Shown here one piece after another: positions 61,460 to 64,000 of a DNA stretch of 64,000 nt. How positions within the stretch are numbered: position 1 is the stretch's first letter; each line of letters opens with the position of its first letter. The DNA is from Clostridia bacterium (GTDB lineage Bacteria > Bacillota > Clostridia > Lachnospirales > Lachnospiraceae), in the NCBI GenBank assembly GCA_910575245.1, contig CAJTEN010000011.1, positions 99,620 through 163,619 on the forward strand. Reading direction: 5' to 3'. Below the pieces are notes generated by a model that saw nothing but the letters and a program-made list of their open reading frames with translations, was not told the origin of the DNA and searched no databases. A program made the position numbers and the translations under genes.

Positions 61460-63874
61460 TCATTCCTCTCTTATGGCAGACAAGATGCTTGTTTTCTTCA
61501 ACTCGGATTTTGCGTATGCGGTGAAAATCAAATATATAACTGCCAGAACAGCGACTAAAGCCAGTAGAAATAGCCACGGTAATACCAATGTAATGCAATG
61601 GTTCACCGCATCCAACCGCCTACTAACAATTACACTTAAAATGCTTCCAAATACAAGAGCTATTACCAACGAACCTCCGAGGTAAATTCCAATCTCCCTA
61701 TTCAGCATTGCTTTCAACTGTTTCCGTGTTACCCCAACAGCTTCCAGCAGACCGAATTCACGCTTTCTATTCTGAAAATCAACCATAAGCATATTCATAA
61801 GGCTGATACTACCAAAGATGAACAGAATAGCAGAGGTCATATATAGCGCATTTATAGATGCGCTGTATTGATGCTGAATATTTTTAATCGTTTGTTCAAT
61901 CGTATTTACTTCTATTTTTCCATTTTTATCCGCAATCTCCTGAACCGCGGTCAAAACTTCATCAAAATGTCCCTCTGAATTTTTAACTGCCAGAATACCC
62001 GTCTGTTCCGTTATACCTGTCATTTTCTTTGCTGTGTCATAAGTCATAATGAAGTAGGGGCTTCCGGGAACAACCGGGCTATCCTCCATTAAATCAGACC
62101 TGTTGTATGTGCCTGCAACAACGGCTTCCACATCAAAGGTACTACCATCAAAAGCTCTGCCCTCAATCTTCAAAGTATCTCCAACTTGTGCTATATCTTC
62201 TGCAACTAATATTCCATTTTTCTCAACCATATCGTTGTAATCTGCTGTTCCAGAGGATAACACCGCCTGCTTTTCTTCTGTCTGTTCCCGATTTAAGGTT
62301 GGAAAAAAGTCTGAAATGCTCGTGATAGAACCACTTCCGCCCGAAAAAGTAGCCGTCATACAAACGCTGTCAAACGCGGTGATTTTTTCTATCCCATCTA
62401 CCTTTTCTAATTCCTGCATCAATGCCTGATCTTCAAGTGGATTTTCTTCCAGTTGCAATTTTGCGCTTCCGTATGGCTCCGCTTCGTTATCGAAGGAGCT
62501 GCCCACTGTATTTCTTATTTGTATGAGAATATTACCGGCAGGATAATATTTGAAACTTGCCTGTTTTGCCGGATCAATAGAACCAGCAACTGTAGAAGTA
62601 ACCAGTAAAAGAGCCCCGCTTACTCCAAGCATTAAAAGCGTCAGGACTGCCTTTTGTTTGTTTCTTTGTATATTCATTTTCGCCAGATTAAACGGAGTAA
62701 ATTTCCGATGCAGTTTTGAGCTGCTTTTTGCCTTTCCAACATACGCAAGGTATTTAGCACCCTCTACCGGGGAAGTGTTCATTGCTACCCGAACAGGCTT
62801 AAAGATGGCAATATTCACTGTTACAAAGGCTACTGCGGCAATCAGTACAGCATAAATAACTGTTGTTTTTAGCCGGAATCCATCAGGACAGCCAATAAGT
62901 CCAATCAGTACACCAATGACAAGCCCCAAAGGAATACCAGCTAAGGCATATAAACGTCCCTCTTTACTTGCCATCCGTTTAATCTGTCCTTTTGTCATGC
63001 CAACTGTCCGCAGTTGCCCAAACATCTGAACATTTTTTACAATCTTTGTGTAAAAAACACCATAGACAATCGTTGCCGCCAAAATAGCCGTCAACGCCGC
63101 CAGTAGTGGTACTGGAATCGGAATACCCGATGTTATCACACCCGACATAACAGCAGAATATTCTGTAAGCATTACCTGTTCCTCGACAATGCCTGTATTT
63201 TGTATTGCTTTGCCGGCAAAATCGAGAATAGCCGTGGAACTTATGGCGTCTGTATTCAACCGCGTATATGCTGTAACCTGAAAAGAATCTTTTGCCAAAT
63301 CTTGGGCAAGCTCTTTACTAACATAAATAAAATATCCGTTGCTTTCTTTCGTATTATTCAAAACACCTGAAAGTGTATATTCTGCTTCCTGTCCTGTTCC
63401 AGTCAGGTCAATAGAAATTGTATCGCCAGTCTGATAGGATTTTCCTAAAAAATCAAGGTAGTTCTGGGGGAGCATAATCTCATCCGCTTTCTGCGGCACA
63501 CTTCCCTGAAAAGTTTTTTCTTCCTGATGTAAAAAATAATCTTCATTTCCATAAGCAACAGTGATTGTTTTATTTTCAACATAAAACACACCTAGAGCGG
63601 AATATTCGCCAACCCATGTAATATTTTCGTTTTGATGCAGCTGAGCCGTTTGTTCGTCCGTAACTCCCAAAATGCCAATCTGCGCTTTATTCCTCTGTGT
63701 GTTCTTGAATTTCTCTTGTGTACCTGTTGATATTAGGAGAATCGAAAAAACCATACAGACAGAGATGGCGATTGTCAAAAGCAGAAATGCCTTGTTTCTC
63801 TTATCCGCTTGCATACTCCTACCTGCCAATTTTTTTACAATGGCACTTGTATCATTCTCAAAAGGCCATGTCAT
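61460..63874 (-). CDS. FtsX-type ABC exporter permease (third, distinct)
   Basis: The 804-aa reading starts MTWPFENDTSAIVKKLAGRS after AAGGAGG; a longer frame lacks a site. It has an N-terminal TM, an extracytoplasmic domain, TMs near 255-365, a mid TM at MNIQRNKQKAVLTLLMLGVS and a C-terminal block NRKREFGLLEAVGVTRKQLK followed by TMs. It is an FtsX/MacB-like double permease of the same broad type as those at 32.6k and 36.3k but clearly different in sequence and lower in GC. Its ATPase is presumably beyond the right edge. Confidence 0.88.
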   Translation of the reverse strand: MTWPFENDTSAIVKKLAGRSMQADKRNKAFLLLTIAISVCMVFSILLISTGTQEKFKNTQRNKAQIGILGVTDEQTAQLHQNENITWVGEYSALGVFYVENKTITVAYGNEDYFLHQEEKTFQGSVPQKADEIMLPQNYLDFLGKSYQTGDTISIDLTGTGQEAEYTLSGVLNNTKESNGYFIYVSKELAQDLAKDSFQVTAYTRLNTDAISSTAILDFAGKAIQNTGIVEEQVMLTEYSAVMSGVITSGIPIPVPLLAALTAILAATIVYGVFYTKIVKNVQMFGQLRTVGMTKGQIKRMASKEGRLYALAGIPLGLVIGVLIGLIGCPDGFRLKTTVIYAVLIAAVAFVTVNIAIFKPVRVAMNTSPVEGAKYLAYVGKAKSSSKLHRKFTPFNLAKMNIQRNKQKAVLTLLMLGVSGALLLVTSTVAGSIDPAKQASFKYYPAGNILIQIRNTVGSSFDNEAEPYGSAKLQLEENPLEDQALMQELEKVDGIEKITAFDSVCMTATFSGGSGSITSISDFFPTLNREQTEEKQAVLSSGTADYNDMVEKNGILVAEDIAQVGDTLKIEGRAFDGSTFDVEAVVAGTYNRSDLMEDSPVVPGSPYFIMTYDTAKKMTGITEQTGILAVKNSEGHFDEVLTAVQEIADKNGKIEVNTIEQTIKNIQHQYSASINALYMTSAILFIFGSISLMNMLMVDFQNRKREFGLLEAVGVTRKQLKAMLNREIGIYLGGSLVIALVFGSILSVIVSRRLDAVNHCITLVLPWLFLLALVAVLAVIYLIFTAYAKSELKKTSILSAIREE

Positions 63875-63975
63875 AGTCTGCCACCTCCTTATTCCACAGT
63901 GTAGTCTCGGAAAGTCCATGAAGAAGCAGAAAAGAATTATGTTATATAAATGGAAGTGACGGGGAGGAATAAAAA

Positions 63976-64000
63976 ATGCTTATTTTTGAGCGGTTTTCGG
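63976..64000 (+). CDS. Possible gene start at right edge
   Basis: ATG with GGGGAGGA 8 nt upstream, reading MLIFERFS to the window end. Only eight codons are visible, so nothing can be said about its product. If real, it is divergent from the permease. Confidence 0.3.

Overview
The window looks like a piece of a Lachnospiraceae (Clostridia, Bacillota) chromosome of moderate GC. The evidence is the gene content: a clostridial purE-M-N-D order, type-2 PyrF, DUF1836, DUF3842, NiaR, a permuted GH3 beta-glucosidase, GH127 and FtsX-type exporters, with Shine-Dalgarno sites of the AGGAGG kind throughout. I cannot name a species. No rRNA, tRNA or CRISPR array was seen.

Layout. Positions 1-11.5k are mostly minus-strand housekeeping genes: a secreted SH3-domain protein (cut by the left edge), a YvyF-like zinc-ribbon protein, purE-purM-purN-purD, an M29-type aminopeptidase, small membrane proteins, a Nudix-like protein with pyrF and pyrE, a TPR lipoprotein and a YdcF-family protein. 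Positions 11.7-16.5k hold a lone Hpt protein, a hemerythrin-domain protein and a large soluble hybrid histidine kinase with two receivers, which together look like a phosphorelay. Positions 17.1-23.7k hold a substrate-binding lipoprotein gene split by a 5,573-bp serine-recombinase element. That element carries decayed mobilization genes, an XRE/membrane-protein module, a toxin-antitoxin pair and the recombinase. Joining the two halves of the lipoprotein gene at a shared 15-bp core gives an intact 339-codon frame.

Positions 23.8-32k hold a TRIC-family channel, DUF1836, a YerC-type regulator, a degenerate M23 protein, NiaR, a cold-shock protein, DUF3842, a metallophosphoesterase coupled to a ParB-like/BMP fusion, and a His/Cys-repeat secreted protein. 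Positions 32.6-39.5k contain two parallel ATPase-plus-844-aa FtsX permease exporters. Positions 39.5-47.9k hold GH127, a TetR-ABC-ABC2 module, GH3 and an MBL hydrolase. Positions 48.1-50.7k encode a beta-CASP nuclease with an unusual repeated C-terminus. An IS4-family insertion sequence follows, then a MoxR-DUF58-VWA operon whose last gene is a 1,466-aa protein with three VWA domains. The right end has an ECF sigma/anti-sigma pair and another FtsX permease.

The most distinctive feature of the window is its layered mobile and repetitive DNA. Five ~189-bp MITE-like elements share the 17-bp terminal inverted repeat of the IS4-family element at 50.8k. They sit inside a second, host-type family of palindromic intergenic repeats, in several cases with 9-10-bp target duplications. 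Those host repeats also carry a 44-nt hairpin whose outer stem covaries between two copies. The serine-recombinase element is unusual because its attachment core lies inside the open reading frame of its own recombinase, so integration appears to swap the enzyme's C-terminal tail for host protein sequence.
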